DNA of 64,000 bases from Bacillus andreraoultii (GCF_001244735.1 NZ_LN868937.1:2652785-2716784); one strand, 5' to 3'. Positions 9,405 through 18,794 are shown, numbered from the stretch's first letter. Program-made: numbers and translations. Notes: generated by a model from the letters alone, not told the origin.

Positions 9405-9828
9405 TCATTCTCCCTCCATTAAAGGTCAATTATTTTTTAACAAGGAAAATTAGAGCTATATCTCCATTATGGAAAATAAATGATTAATCTGTAACCCCTT
9501 ACACTTATTATTCATAAAATGTTTTAAAAGTCACAAATTTATTCACTTTCCACGGGTAGATAATATTGTATGTGAAAAACTAAACAATAAAAGCTATTTA
9601 CCAATAATTATTTTAAACTATTTGTCATAAAAAATCAAAATAATAATCTACATTTTTGTCCAAAAAGTTAATTTTATAGGAAAGTATTTTGACATAAAAA
9701 CCCAAGAATTGAACGGTTCGAATTCTCGGGTTTTCATTTTTGATTATATTCTTTCATATCAATTATTAGGTAAGGGGTATAGCTATCAGCAGATTGGATG
9801 ATTACACGTACTTTTTAAATAGCGGCAA
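9405..9828. other. Intergenic region yjlC / acyl-CoA ligase
   Basis: This A+T-rich 424-base stretch should carry the yjlC-ndh promoter near 9405-9600 and the terminator of the acyl-CoA ligase at 9695-9734. I see no gene or repeat in it. Confidence 0.5.
9695..9734. terminator. Terminator downstream of the acyl-CoA ligase
   Basis: AAAAACCC-A-AGAATT pairs with AATTCT-C-GGGTTTT around a GAACGGTTCG loop. It lies after the minus-strand ligase, with T-rich sequence on both sides. Confidence 0.8.
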
Positions 9829-11445
9829 CTATTGTAATGCCAATTGTTCTTTTACCTTCTCTCGTAATGCTCGCTTCAAAAACTTACCAACCGATGTTTT
9901 CGGAATTTCTTCCATAAATAAAATTTTATCTGGAAGCCACCACTTCGCAAACTGTGGTCGTAAAAATTCATATATTTCTTCTTTTGTTACTTTATCTTTA
10001 TACGAATCTTTTAAAACAACACATGCAACAGGTCGTTCTTGCCACTTCTCATGTGGGATTGCTACAACTGCTGCTTCAAAAACAGCTTCATGGGCCATAA
10101 GGGCATTTTCTAAATCAACCGAAGATATCCATTCGCCACCACTTTTAATTAAGTCTTTCGTACGGTCGACAATTTTAACAAATCCTTCTTTATCCACTGT
10201 GACAACATCCCCTGTATGAAGCCATCCATCTTTAAAAGCATCTTTACTACGATCATCTTTATAATATCCCGAGGCAATCCATGGACCGCGTAGACATAAT
10301 TCACCCATTTCCACTCCGTCCCACGCAATTTCCCCATCTTGACCAATCACTTTCATTTCTAATCCTGGAACTAAAATACCTTGCTTTGCTTTTAGTTCAT
10401 AAATATCTTCTTCCGGTAAGTTCTCCTGGTTGCTCTTTAAACGTGAAATTAATGCAAGTGGCGTCGTCTCTGTCATCCCGTAGGCGTGCATAAATGGAAT
10501 TTTGTATTTCTTTTCAAACGCTTTTATAATTCCTTTAGGCGCAGCAGAACCACCACATAACAAGTAACGAACATGAGAGAAGTCGTAGTTTCCATTTTCT
10601 AATTCATTTAATAAACCAAGCCAAATTGTTGGAACACCGGCAGAAATAGTTACCTTTTCAGTTTCGATTAACTCTGCTAGCACTTTAGGTGTAAATGCTG
10701 GACCTGGTAACACCTGATTTGCACCAAACCATACACAAGCAAAAGGAAGCCCCCATGCGTTTACATGGAACATTGGAACAACCGGCATAATTGTATCGCG
10801 CTCACTAACGGATCCACCATCAGCTAATCCGAGAGCAAAACTATGCAGAACAATGCCCCGATGAGAATATAGTACCCCTTTCGGCAGTCCAGTTGTAGCC
10901 GATGTATAACACATTCCGGCTGGGTCATTTTCATCGATATCTTCTTTAAATGCAAATGCCGGATCACCTTCATTTAGCAACTCCTCATAATGATACACTG
11001 GACTTAAGGACGTTTCCGGTAATTCCTTTTGATCCGTCATAATAATGAAAGCTTCCACATTGTTTAATTCATCGCGACAACTTTCAATAAGCGGTAGTAG
11101 ATTGTCATCAATTAACAGTACCCGATCTTCTGCATGGTTAATGATATAAGCAATTTGATCCGGGGCAAGACGGATATTTATTGTATGCAGGACAGCTCCT
11201 ATACATGGTATAGCAAAATAAGCCTCTAAATGACGGTGGTGATTCCATGCAAAAGTACCAATCTTATCACCTTTTGATACGCCAAGTCGAGCTAAAACAC
11301 TTGCTAACCGTCTCGTCCGTTCACCAAACTGCTTATACGTAAAGCGTTGGATTCCAGTTGAAGTTCGGGATATAACAAGCTTTTCTGGGAAAAATTTTTC
11401 TGCGCGTTCAACCATCTGTGTTAATGTTAAAGGGGTATTCATCAT
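9829..11445 (-). CDS. Long- or medium-chain fatty-acid--CoA ligase
   Basis: AMP-forming acyl-CoA synthetase of 538 residues that activates fatty acids for beta-oxidation or lipid remodelling. The P-loop-like motif YTSATTGLPKG is at 180-190 (Ala replaces the more common Gly after Ser). HAYGMTETTP (A5) lies near 335, the LHTGDVV motif (A7) near 415, VDRTKDLIKSGGEWISS (A8) near 430-445, and the catalytic Lys (PKTSVGKFLKR, A10) near 520. The overall form fits the FadD-like long-chain group, but the chain length cannot be read from sequence. The ATG pair is preceded by GAGGAG at about 10 bases. It is monocistronic. Confidence 0.88.
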   Translation of the reverse strand: MMNTPLTLTQMVERAEKFFPEKLVISRTSTGIQRFTYKQFGERTRRLASVLARLGVSKGDKIGTFAWNHHRHLEAYFAIPCIGAVLHTINIRLAPDQIAYIINHAEDRVLLIDDNLLPLIESCRDELNNVEAFIIMTDQKELPETSLSPVYHYEELLNEGDPAFAFKEDIDENDPAGMCYTSATTGLPKGVLYSHRGIVLHSFALGLADGGSVSERDTIMPVVPMFHVNAWGLPFACVWFGANQVLPGPAFTPKVLAELIETEKVTISAGVPTIWLGLLNELENGNYDFSHVRYLLCGGSAAPKGIIKAFEKKYKIPFMHAYGMTETTPLALISRLKSNQENLPEEDIYELKAKQGILVPGLEMKVIGQDGEIAWDGVEMGELCLRGPWIASGYYKDDRSKDAFKDGWLHTGDVVTVDKEGFVKIVDRTKDLIKSGGEWISSVDLENALMAHEAVFEAAVVAIPHEKWQERPVACVVLKDSYKDKVTKEEIYEFLRPQFAKWWLPDKILFMEEIPKTSVGKFLKRALREKVKEQLALQ

Positions 11446-11673
11446 TTTTACTCATCTCCTCTTTGCAACCGTTTTCATATTGTATAAACAAAAAATCTTA
11501 TCACAAAATATATTCTCTATTATGTTAAAGAATCCTTCTATAAAATTAAAATATTTACCTTTATTCTGATAAGTTTATACCTCTAAGATGAAATTTGCGT
11601 AACCATGAAAAAAATGGGGGTGAATGTCCTTACCCTTTTGAGAAAATTCATCGTGCGCTTCAGCTTGAAATTA

Positions 11674-11701
11674 GGTGGCAAACCATGATAGGATTGCCAC
11701 C
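11674..11701 (-). terminator. Hairpin downstream of yhaX
   Basis: GGTGGCAA and TTGCCACC form a perfect 8-bp stem with a 12-base loop, ten bases after the yhaX stop codon. The U-run on the minus strand is weak (TAATTTC), so termination is only likely. Confidence 0.5.
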
Positions 11702-11711
11702 AGAATCGTTA

Positions 11712-12575
11712 TTATTTTTTTGTACTATTTATTTTGTCAATAAGTCCAATAGGTTGTTGCTTTCGGAAATGTTCTCGAACCATATAAGATACCCCATGCT
11801 CATTATTCGAACGTGTAATCCAATCCGCTTTGTCTTTCACTTCAAGCGGTGCATTTCCCATAGCGACACCTAACCCAACAGCATCTATAATATCAAGGTC
11901 ATCCAGATCACTACCAATTGCGACTACTTGATTAAGCGGGATTTTCCACTTTTCACACGTATATAGTAAACCCGTTAGTTTCGATACACTATTTGGCAGA
12001 ATAATTAGTTGATTACCATATAATTGTAAATCCACTTCATAATACATATTTTGTAAAGCCGTCTTAACTTCATTTGCGACCGAACTATTATGAAAGACTA
12101 CTTCAATGTGGGTTGGATGAATTTGTTCCTCTTCTACATACGAACTAATATTTTCAACAAATTGATGATGGTAACTCGAAAAACTATTCATATCAATAAT
12201 TGCTCGCGAAACAATATTTTGCTTTATCGGGACATTACTAATAGAATAACGTTCATGTACAATTCGGATATGGCATGGATACGACTCTAATAGACGAACA
12301 ATATCATAAACGATTTGCTCATCGATGCGTTTTACAAATAATGCTTGATCCGATGTAGAAGCAATAAATGAACCATGGTGTGCAATAATCATTGATTGTA
12401 ACTTTAACGCCTTTGCGATACGTTTAGCAAACACAAAATTACGAGAAGTAACAAGTGTAACCGTAACCCCTTTTGACTGAACATATTCCACCGCATCTTT
12501 TACAGATTTATGTAATTTTCCGTTCGATTGTAAAATAGTCCCGTCAATATTCATCGCAAGTAATCGATAAATCAT
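11712..12575 (-). CDS. yhaX: Cof-type HAD-IIB protein YhaX
   Basis: HAD superfamily protein of 287 residues with the Cof/IIB cap arrangement, close in length and opening sequence to B. subtilis YhaX, a sporulation-expressed protein. Motif I reads NIDGT at residues 9-13, so the usual nucleophilic first Asp of DxDGT is Asn. Motif II (VTLVTSRN) follows near 40, and the C-terminal metal motif GSDLDDLDII is intact near 232. Classical phosphatase chemistry therefore needs checking. Good AAGGGGG upstream of the ATG. It stands alone between the acyl-CoA ligase and yheA. Confidence 0.85.
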   Translation of the reverse strand: MIYRLLAMNIDGTILQSNGKLHKSVKDAVEYVQSKGVTVTLVTSRNFVFAKRIAKALKLQSMIIAHHGSFIASTSDQALFVKRIDEQIVYDIVRLLESYPCHIRIVHERYSISNVPIKQNIVSRAIIDMNSFSSYHHQFVENISSYVEEEQIHPTHIEVVFHNSSVANEVKTALQNMYYEVDLQLYGNQLIILPNSVSKLTGLLYTCEKWKIPLNQVVAIGSDLDDLDIIDAVGLGVAMGNAPLEVKDKADWITRSNNEHGVSYMVREHFRKQQPIGLIDKINSTKK

Positions 12576-12683
12576 GTTTGAAGCCCCCTTATGCCAATCA
12601 TGTTGTCGGTTTTGGCCATTTACTTATATCTATACCTATGAAAACATTGAAGAATATAGAACAATTGAAGGGGGTTCGTTAAA

Positions 12684-12795
12684 GAAAACTCTAGCCACAA
12701 GCCTTGGTGAGACGAGAGCCGTGATTTTAGCTTAAGCATTAGTCTAGCTTTCGCTGTACGATAAAATTGTGAAGTGGAGCTTATGGAAATGGGAA
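12684..12795 (+). repeat. Dispersed repeat, divergent copy C
   Basis: It starts with GAAAACTCTAGCC and contains CAAGCCTTGG and GAGAGCCG, as in other copies. It lacks the terminal GGAAAGTAGAAATT hairpin, so it is either a decayed copy or a chance partial match. Confidence 0.45.
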
Positions 12796-12810
12796 GACTT
12801 TAAAAATAGA

Positions 12811-12854
12811 AAAAGCCTATCGTAACAAAATATTCCTTGCTACGATAGGCTTTT
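12811..12854. terminator. Terminator downstream of yheA
   Basis: AAAAGCCTATCGTA and TACGATAGGCTTTT form a perfect 14-bp stem with T-rich ends, 13 bases after the yheA stop codon. Confidence 0.9.
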
Positions 12855-12866
12855 CTATTTTATTAC

Positions 12867-13214
12867 CTATTGTTGATTATATAATTCTTCAAGTGGTCTC
12901 ATAACAATTTTATTAATTTCTGCAATAACGCCACTCATTCTTTGTTCTGCTTCCATTAAACGAGCAATTTTTTCATTTTGACCAATAACTGATACCATTT
13001 GTTGGGCTTGCATAACTTCTTCTTGACTAATTGGTTGACCAGTCATTTGTTTTTGTTGTAAATTCATTTGCACGTTACGAAAATCGTCGAATAATTTTTT
13101 TGCTTCTTGATCTGCATACAAATTTGCATAGTGCAATCTTAACTCAGTAAACTCAGCACTGTCGCGAATAACTTGTTCTAAAGTATTTGCTGTCTCAAAA
13201 ATATTTCCTGCCAT
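12867..13214 (-). CDS. yheA: YlbF/YheA family protein YheA
   Basis: Helical protein of 115 residues from the YlbF/YmcA/YheA (DUF964, UPF0342) family. It is composed of long amphipathic helices, with ANTLEQVIRDSAEF at the start and a Gln/Met-rich middle (NVQMNLQQKQMTG). Family relatives YlbF and YmcA act in RNA-maturation and biofilm or competence control, whereas YheA itself has no established role. AGGAGG precedes the ATG. It lies downstream of yheB on the same strand, as in B. subtilis. Confidence 0.92.
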   Translation of the reverse strand: MAGNIFETANTLEQVIRDSAEFTELRLHYANLYADQEAKKLFDDFRNVQMNLQQKQMTGQPISQEEVMQAQQMVSVIGQNEKIARLMEAEQRMSGVIAEINKIVMRPLEELYNQQ

Positions 13215-13352
13215 ACTTATGGACCTCCTAAAAAATATTTGAGAAACTCCACACCCTGTTGAAAGAGAAATGAAGGTCCTCTTTAACCCATGTTCTCTAA
13301 CTATAACAAACTATGATATAAAATGCGAGACAGTGATAAAAGTTTACCTAAA

Positions 13353-14492
13353 TTAGTCAAATAAAATAACAATCATGCCTTGAACAATCCCTATTAGTCC
13401 ACCTAAATAGGCACCTAAATAGGTAATCATTTTTAGTTCTCGGCGGCTAATACTTAAAACCATTTCTTCCAACCGTTCAGTTGTAAACGTATCAACTTGT
13501 CTTTTTATAAGCTCGGGAATATTTAATTTCCTCATCCATTTTTCAACAAACAGACCCATTTTGCTAAATACATTTTGTAAAATTGTGGGGATGATTGTCT
13601 TCGTAATTAGGTCTTCGAATTGGGAAAAGTTAAAGGTACGAACCGGACGTCTTACATATTGCGAAAGAGAGATTCGTTTTTTAACAGAAATGAGTAGATT
13701 CGCTCGATCTTGTTCTGTTAACAGGAATTCGATTGTTTCTTTCACAGTCCCTCCTTTTACTTTATCTAATTCTTGTTGAAGCACAAGATTGACAGCCGCT
13801 ATACTTTTTTCATGATCGACAATTTTCACTAATTCTTGTTGAATCCGTTCAATTAAATTACGATTATCGAGAAAAGATTGAAGCATCCCAAGAATCATAC
13901 CCCGCCCTTCAAAAAAGCGATCAATATGTTGCTTCATTAAATGATAACCATTCGGACTTAAAATAAATTGTTTTACATGATTTAGTAAATAATCAGATAC
14001 TTTAGGGACTTGGTTGTCCAATTTTTTCCAAATTGTAGTTGGTATTAGTTCTCTTAACGACTGCTCTCCATGAGTTTTTTCCCATTCTGTAACTTTTTCC
14101 ATGATCATAGAATAAAATTTCTCATCAACTTGTTCACCCAAATTCTTTACCCCTATTTGTTCAAACAAGTCTTCAATTGAATGGTCTGATTGAAAAAAAG
14201 CGTGTGCCTTTTCTTCGAGCACTTGTTGAATATCTTCATGTATCGATTGTTCAGATAATTTATTTTGAATGACTTCTGGTGTTAATAAATGGTTTACGAC
14301 CATATTACCTAATTGAATGGCCAGTTCTTCTCGGCGTTTTGGAATTAGTCCAGGTGTGAAGGGAAGACGCCACCGACCAATATACTTAGCCTCATAAGGA
14401 CGGAAGAGCATTTTAATGGCAATGGAGTTTGTTAACCCACCAATAAAAGCACCAACAATTCCCATAAACAAAATCATCATGATTGTATGCAA
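13353..14492 (-). CDS. yheB: DUF445 membrane protein YheB
   Basis: DUF445-family protein of about 379 residues, anchored by a hydrophobic N-terminal helix (ILFMGIVGAFIGGLTNSIA) and a C-terminal one (ITYLGAYLGGLIGIVQGMIVILF). The family motif IKMLFRPYEAKYIGRWRLPF is followed by FTPGLIPKRREELA. The frame is open up to an ATG at 14567, but I chose the TTG at 14492: AGAAAGG lies 10 bases upstream and the resulting length matches B. subtilis YheB. It is suspected to act at the spore envelope because of its neighbours; no biochemical role is known. Confidence 0.88.
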   Translation of the reverse strand: MHTIMMILFMGIVGAFIGGLTNSIAIKMLFRPYEAKYIGRWRLPFTPGLIPKRREELAIQLGNMVVNHLLTPEVIQNKLSEQSIHEDIQQVLEEKAHAFFQSDHSIEDLFEQIGVKNLGEQVDEKFYSMIMEKVTEWEKTHGEQSLRELIPTTIWKKLDNQVPKVSDYLLNHVKQFILSPNGYHLMKQHIDRFFEGRGMILGMLQSFLDNRNLIERIQQELVKIVDHEKSIAAVNLVLQQELDKVKGGTVKETIEFLLTEQDRANLLISVKKRISLSQYVRRPVRTFNFSQFEDLITKTIIPTILQNVFSKMGLFVEKWMRKLNIPELIKRQVDTFTTERLEEMVLSISRRELKMITYLGAYLGGLIGIVQGMIVILFD

Positions 14493-14939
14493 TTTGAATC
14501 GACCTTTCTGTTGTCTCATTTGTAAAAATTTGTGTTTAATATGATAAAAAATCAGATGTTTCACCAAAATGGGCGAATGTTCATATATTATGCTAGATGA
14601 ATCCGATGTAATTATAGGCTGTTTTCATACACTTTATTGTTATCCGCTAAGGTGGACGCGTTACGTTAGGGTACAGCCTTACTTCAATACCTAATTTTTT
14701 CTTTAAAAGCAATAATCTTTAAGAAAACAGCTTAATGTAAAAAGCTTACACTTATCCAATGAAGTCCCCTACTACGATTAGACTTTAAACATATTTAATT
14801 GCTCCATCCTTACATTATAACGACTGTTCAAGAATGGAGCAAATTCTCCCTAACAATCGAAAGGAATTGACTAATTACATTGAACATGACGGATTATGCC
14901 AAAAATTTCCCGAAATCATAAAAGAAAGGTGAGGCTACA
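14493..14939. other. Divergent intergenic region yheB / yheD with inverted repeat
   Basis: The region holds the promoters of both genes. ATTGCTCCAT at 14798-14807 pairs with ATGGAGCAA at 14834-14842 around a 26-base loop. A 32-codon frame with no clear ribosome binding site starts at 14834 and stops just before yheD, and I do not call it a gene. Confidence 0.4.
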
Positions 14940-16310
14940 ATGATTAATTCTTATCCACTTGAAATAAATGAAGAGAATGAAAAAGTTTTATACTATCCAA
15001 AGGAACTGAATTTCTCTCGTATTCATACAGTTACGTTTGGGTCATTAAGTATTCCTTGTAAAACAAGAGCACAGAAAACTAAAAAAAAGAAAATCACTTT
15101 ATCTAGAGCTCTTGCCAATGCTTTTCATATTCCAAACATCCCTTTAAAATTTCACTTATTCGAAAAAGAAGGAACACTATTTATCGGACCGATTGTTGGC
15201 ATTTTTACAGCTGGTTTTACGTCATACCCTGATAATCCAATTGGAAATCGCTCCTATTCTTTATCTAGACTTTTCGCTAATTATGAACAATTAGGTGTGC
15301 TTCCTATCGTCTTTGGTATTCAACATATTAATTGGGAACATGGTATTGTTTCCGGATTTATTTATACGAATAATCATTGGAAACAAATCGACCTTCCTCT
15401 TCCAAACGTAATTTATGATCGGCTACCAAATCGTACTGTTGAAAACTTAGCTCAAATAAAGAAATTAAAGAGGAAACTCCAAGATGAATATGCAATTCCA
15501 TGGTTTAATCCAAGGTTTTTTAATAAAATGGAAGTGTATCAAAAACTTGTTAAAGAATCGAGTATAAAAACGTATTTACCGAAAACCGTTCAATTTTCAG
15601 ATGATACATTATTAAAAGAGATGTTAGACGAGTTTGGCTATATTTATTTAAAACCAGATAAAGGAAGTGCAGGTGCTGGTATTTTTCAAATTAAGCAAAC
15701 AGATGAAGGGATATTTGTACGTTTCCGGGATGAAGATAGTCAGAACCGTTTAATTAAATTCACACATAACACTACTTTATATCGTTTTTTACAAGAGAAA
15801 ATAAGTGAACCTTATATTATCCAACAAGGCATTCAACTCATTCGTTTTAATCAACAATTTGCAGACTTTCGTATTCATACAAATAAGAATCCAGAAGGGA
15901 AATGGGTTGCAACAGTCCTTGCCTGCAAATTATCTGGCAAAGGGAGCCCTACTACACATGTAATGGCCGGTGGAGAAGTAAAAACTTTAGATGAGATTTT
16001 TATTAATGATGAGGAACGAAAAGATTATACGAAAAAATTAGTTCGCGCAGTCATTTTATTAAGTGAACAGTTAGAGAAAAAAATGGATGGAATCATCGCG
16101 GAAATTGGCTTTGACATTGGTATTGACGAAGATGGGAAAATTTGGATGTTTGAAGCAAATGCGAAACCTGGCCGTTCTATTTTTAAACATCCACATTTAC
16201 TTAAATACGAAAAGCTCATTAATAAGTATGTCATGCTTTTTGCTGTAGAATTAACAAATGCAGTTATCCAAACACCGGAGAAAATGTTTACTGATCTAAT
16301 TATGCAGTGA
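14940..16310 (+). CDS. yheD: YheC/YheD family endospore coat-associated ATP-grasp protein
   Basis: Protein of 456 residues from the YheC/YheD family, whose B. subtilis members are spore-coat associated. The length fits YheD (about 450) better than the shorter YheC. The C-terminal half is an ATP-grasp fold: YLKPDKGSAGAGIF near 238 resembles the glycine-rich nucleotide loop, DFRIHTNKN lies near 306, and EIGFDIGIDEDGKIWMFEAN near 385-405 supplies the metal-binding Glu and Asn. AAAGGTGAGG precedes the ATG. Its substrate is unknown. Only one member of the pair is present here, whereas B. subtilis has yheC and yheD side by side. Confidence 0.9.
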   Translation: MINSYPLEINEENEKVLYYPKELNFSRIHTVTFGSLSIPCKTRAQKTKKKKITLSRALANAFHIPNIPLKFHLFEKEGTLFIGPIVGIFTAGFTSYPDNPIGNRSYSLSRLFANYEQLGVLPIVFGIQHINWEHGIVSGFIYTNNHWKQIDLPLPNVIYDRLPNRTVENLAQIKKLKRKLQDEYAIPWFNPRFFNKMEVYQKLVKESSIKTYLPKTVQFSDDTLLKEMLDEFGYIYLKPDKGSAGAGIFQIKQTDEGIFVRFRDEDSQNRLIKFTHNTTLYRFLQEKISEPYIIQQGIQLIRFNQQFADFRIHTNKNPEGKWVATVLACKLSGKGSPTTHVMAGGEVKTLDEIFINDEERKDYTKKLVRAVILLSEQLEKKMDGIIAEIGFDIGIDEDGKIWMFEANAKPGRSIFKHPHLLKYEKLINKYVMLFAVELTNAVIQTPEKMFTDLIMQ

Positions 16311-16609
16311 ATTTGGTGCTTGAATATTTTCAGGGAGTTCAGATGTAGTAGCAAGATTCCATTTCCCCATCTCGACTTAAGCTTACGTGTCCTTTATTGT
16401 CCATTGCCTCTTGTTAGGGCACGTAAAAGCTCATTATTAATGAATACCTTCATCTAAAAACCCTCTATCGTTATGGAATATCCTCAACTTGTATAAATAA
16501 CAGGAAATCCTCTCTCATAATGGACACACTTCTTTTAAAAAGTTATTACCCCCTCTAGAACCTTCGTTGTATTGCGTTCTTTAGCATCACACTGTAATAA
16601 CTCCGTTCG
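16311..16609. other. Intergenic region with no recognised feature
   Basis: About 300 bases between the convergent yheD and the zinc-ribbon gene. I see no open frame, strong terminator or repeat here. Confidence 0.4.
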
Positions 16610-16861
16610 TTATTCTTGAATCATAACCGTTTCCTGTCTCCCACACTTTGGACATTGCAAAAGATGAACACACTGTGCTTCTTTAAAATTATTAGGAAAC
16701 CCATCCTCTCGTCGCATGATTTCAATTTCCATATAAGGACTGTAGTCATCAAAAAAATCACTCAATTTCCCTTCATCAACCATGAATTCATCACAATTTG
16801 AACATTGATTATTAATTGTTTCGAAAGCATTACATACTGGGCATATTCTCAATATGAACAT
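16610..16861 (-). CDS. Small zinc-ribbon protein, unknown function
   Basis: Protein of 83 residues with paired cysteine knuckles: CPVC at about 8-11 with CSNC at 20-23 near the N-terminus, and CPKC near 73-76 at the C-terminus with an upstream Cys (AQCVHLLQ). The middle is acidic (FFDDYSPYMEIE). The layout suggests two small treble-clef or ribbon units sharing zinc. I do not recognise the family, although such proteins are common next to spore genes in Bacilli. AGGAAGG sits only a few bases from the ATG, a tight spacing. Confidence 0.72.
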   Translation of the reverse strand: MFILRICPVCNAFETINNQCSNCDEFMVDEGKLSDFFDDYSPYMEIEIMRREDGFPNNFKEAQCVHLLQCPKCGRQETVMIQE

Positions 16862-17039
16862 TCCTTCCTAAATCATTCATGTCAACTTTATTTTGCCTCT
16901 TTCTTATTTAAATATGTTCATATAAAAATTTTAATAGGGAAAATTACAATTAAGCAACGGTATTATCACAAATTTGCTCTTGGCAAAAACTACCTTTACT
17001 TTTACGAATACAAAATAGTTTTCTACACACAATAAGAAA

Positions 17040-17085
17040 TGTAATCAACAAAACCAATCAACAAAAAAGGTAGATGTTGATTACA
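17040..17085. repeat. Inverted repeat upstream of sspB
   Basis: TGTAATCAACA and TGTTGATTACA form a perfect 11-bp inverted repeat with a 24-base spacer, 57 bases before the sspB start codon. It could be a terminator for leftward transcription or a regulatory dyad. Confidence 0.55.
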
Positions 17086-17141
17086 AAAAATAGCCGGATA
17101 TACTTTAATCCCGGCAAATAAAATTTAGGAGGAGACAACTT

Positions 17142-17351
17142 ATGGCATCAAACAGAAGCAATTCCTCAAACCAACTTGTAGTAGCAGGAGCACAAGAAGC
17201 TCTAGACCAAATGAAATATGAAATTGCACAAGAATTCGGTGTGAATCTTGGTGCAGAAACTACTTCCCGTGCAAACGGTTCTGTAGGTGGAGAAATTACG
17301 AAACGCTTAGTTTCTATGGCTCAACAACAACTTTCTGGTCATAACCTATAA
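17142..17351 (+). CDS. sspB: Alpha/beta-type small acid-soluble spore protein
   Basis: DNA-binding spore protein of 69 residues that coats and protects DNA in the dormant spore. It carries the family signatures: a germination-protease site region ([10 protein letters not shown], cleaved within the E-x-A/F stretch), the segment [22 protein letters not shown], and a Gln-rich end (MAQQQLSG). The position beside yheD corresponds to sspB of B. subtilis, but SspA and SspB types cannot be separated by sequence. TAGGAGGAG precedes the ATG. Expression in the forespore under SigG is expected from the family; I could not identify a convincing SigG promoter. Confidence 0.95.
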   Translation: MASNRSNSSNQLVVAGAQEALDQMKYEIAQEFGVNLGAETTSRANGSVGGEITKRLVSMAQQQLSGHNL

Positions 17352-17374
17352 TTAAAAACTAAATAAATTGGATT

Positions 17375-17402
17375 AGGCCTCCGTCATTTACGGAGGCCTT
17401 CC
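17375..17402 (+). terminator. sspB terminator
   Basis: AGGCCTCCGT and ACGGAGGCCT form a perfect 10-bp GC-rich stem with a 5-base loop, followed by TCCTAATAT. The U-run is weak but the stem is strong. Confidence 0.75.
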
Positions 17403-17413
17403 TAATATGTACA

Positions 17414-17590
17414 TTATCCATCTGTTTTCTTTTTAACTTGATCCTCGTCTTCCATTACTTGTTTCATACCCTTTTTAAATTCAAGTAATGTTTCACCAGC
17501 TGCTCTTCCTAACTTTGGTAACTTTGAAGGTCCAAAAATAAGTACGGCAACAATTAAAATAATTACAATTTCCCCAAAACTTAAGTTCAT
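17414..17590 (-). CDS. tatA: Twin-arginine translocase subunit TatA
   Basis: Small Tat component of 58 residues that forms the protein-conducting assembly for folded, twin-arginine proteins. It starts MNLSFGEIVIILIVAVLIF, a single N-terminal membrane helix, then FGPSKLPKLGRAAGE, the diagnostic FGP hinge and amphipathic helix. It ends in a charged tail (EDEDQVKKKTDG). GGGGATGG precedes the ATG. No tatC is adjacent, so it must work with a TatC encoded elsewhere. Read by translating 17590 down to 17414. Confidence 0.93.
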   Translation of the reverse strand: MNLSFGEIVIILIVAVLIFGPSKLPKLGRAAGETLLEFKKGMKQVMEDEDQVKKKTDG

Positions 17591-17705
17591 TTTGCCATCC
17601 CCTTTTTACATGTATTTACTAAAGACACGCGAGCAAAAAAGATTTATACCGTTTTAAGGATACAATCACGTATTCTTAGGTAGGATGAATAGCAACCTTA
17701 GAAAA

Positions 17706-18794
17706 TTACTCATCTAAAGGCAAAACAATCGTAAAAGTCGTTCCGAGTCCAAGCTTACTTTCAACTTTTATTTTCCCATGATGTTCATCGATAATTTTAT
17801 AACACATCATTAAACCAAGACCATTTCCACCATTCTTCGTCGTAAAAAACGGTTGACCTAATTTATCGAGGAGTTCTTCAGGAATACCACATCCCTCGTC
17901 AGTGATTGAAAGCATTGCTTCCTCACCGTTATTTCTTATTGTTACATGAATGTTTCCAGGTTCTTCCATTGATTCAACTGCATTTTTTATTAGATTGATT
18001 ATTACTTGTTTTAATTTTTGACCATCACAATAAACATAAACCGGTTGATCCAATTTATTGAATAGGATATTAATCTGTTTTTGGTATGCCTGTCCTTCCA
18101 TTAAGGTTAAACTAGATAATAAAATCTCCTGTAAATCATGTTTTTTAAATTTCAGGTGGTTTGGACTAGAGAAAATGAGTAGTTCGTTTGATATACTATC
18201 AATGCGATCAATTTCGTGTTCCATAATTTCTAAATAATGATCATTTTTTACTGGGTCAGATTTCATTAATTGAATAAAGCCTTTTAATGATGTTAACGGA
18301 TTCCGTATTTCATGAGCAATACCAGCTGCAAGTTGACCAACGACTGCCAATTTATCACTTTGTAATAAACTTTCCTCGCTAGCTAACGGTTTTTCTTTTA
18401 TAATATATAGAATCTCGCTTACGTTATTGTCCATGTCTTTCAATAAATAAATTCGAAACTCACTCCAAATATAGACTCCATCGCTCCTTCTTAATCGTAA
18501 AGTAAGAATTTTCTCGTTTTCCCACAAATGAAGCTCACGTTGACATAATTGAAGTACTCGATCTTTATCTTTTTCATGGAGGTAGGACGTTATTTTTTGT
18601 CCAACCATTTCACTACTTTCATAACCAAAAATGTAAGCGGAATTTGGAGAAACATATTTAAAAATCCCCTGAGTCGTACTTCTTATAATGAGGATATTCA
18701 TTGCTTCAGATAAGTATTGTAGTGATTGGTTAAAAATATGAAGAGGTGAAGGGTTTATTTTATTTTTATTATATCTATTTTGTATCATATACAC
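17706..18794 (-). CDS. PAS-domain sensor histidine kinase (sporulation kinase-like)
   Basis: Soluble histidine kinase of 362 residues. A PAS domain occupies about 25-135 (IFKYVSPNSAYIFGYESSEMVGQ at its core). The dimerisation helix carries the phosphoacceptor His161 in AAGIAHEIRNPLTSLKGF. The ATPase domain follows with N-box NLIKNAVES, G1 DEGCGIP, F-box PFFTTK and G2 GNGLGL. It has no membrane helix and no adjacent response regulator. Orphan PAS kinases of this build in Bacilli usually feed the Spo0F phosphorelay (KinA-KinE class), so a sporulation role is a reasonable inference. The GTG start is preceded by GGGGTTGG. Confidence 0.88.
   Translation of the reverse strand: MYMIQNRYNKNKINPSPLHIFNQSLQYLSEAMNILIIRSTTQGIFKYVSPNSAYIFGYESSEMVGQKITSYLHEKDKDRVLQLCQRELHLWENEKILTLRLRRSDGVYIWSEFRIYLLKDMDNNVSEILYIIKEKPLASEESLLQSDKLAVVGQLAAGIAHEIRNPLTSLKGFIQLMKSDPVKNDHYLEIMEHEIDRIDSISNELLIFSSPNHLKFKKHDLQEILLSSLTLMEGQAYQKQINILFNKLDQPVYVYCDGQKLKQVIINLIKNAVESMEEPGNIHVTIRNNGEEAMLSITDEGCGIPEELLDKLGQPFFTTKNGGNGLGLMMCYKIIDEHHGKIKVESKLGLGTTFTIVLPLDE

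Noticed and set aside
9405-9620. Rex operator ahead of yjlC-ndh
   Set aside because: Only half-sites (CACAAA, TGTGAA) are present; no palindrome close to TTGTGAA-N6-TTCACAA.
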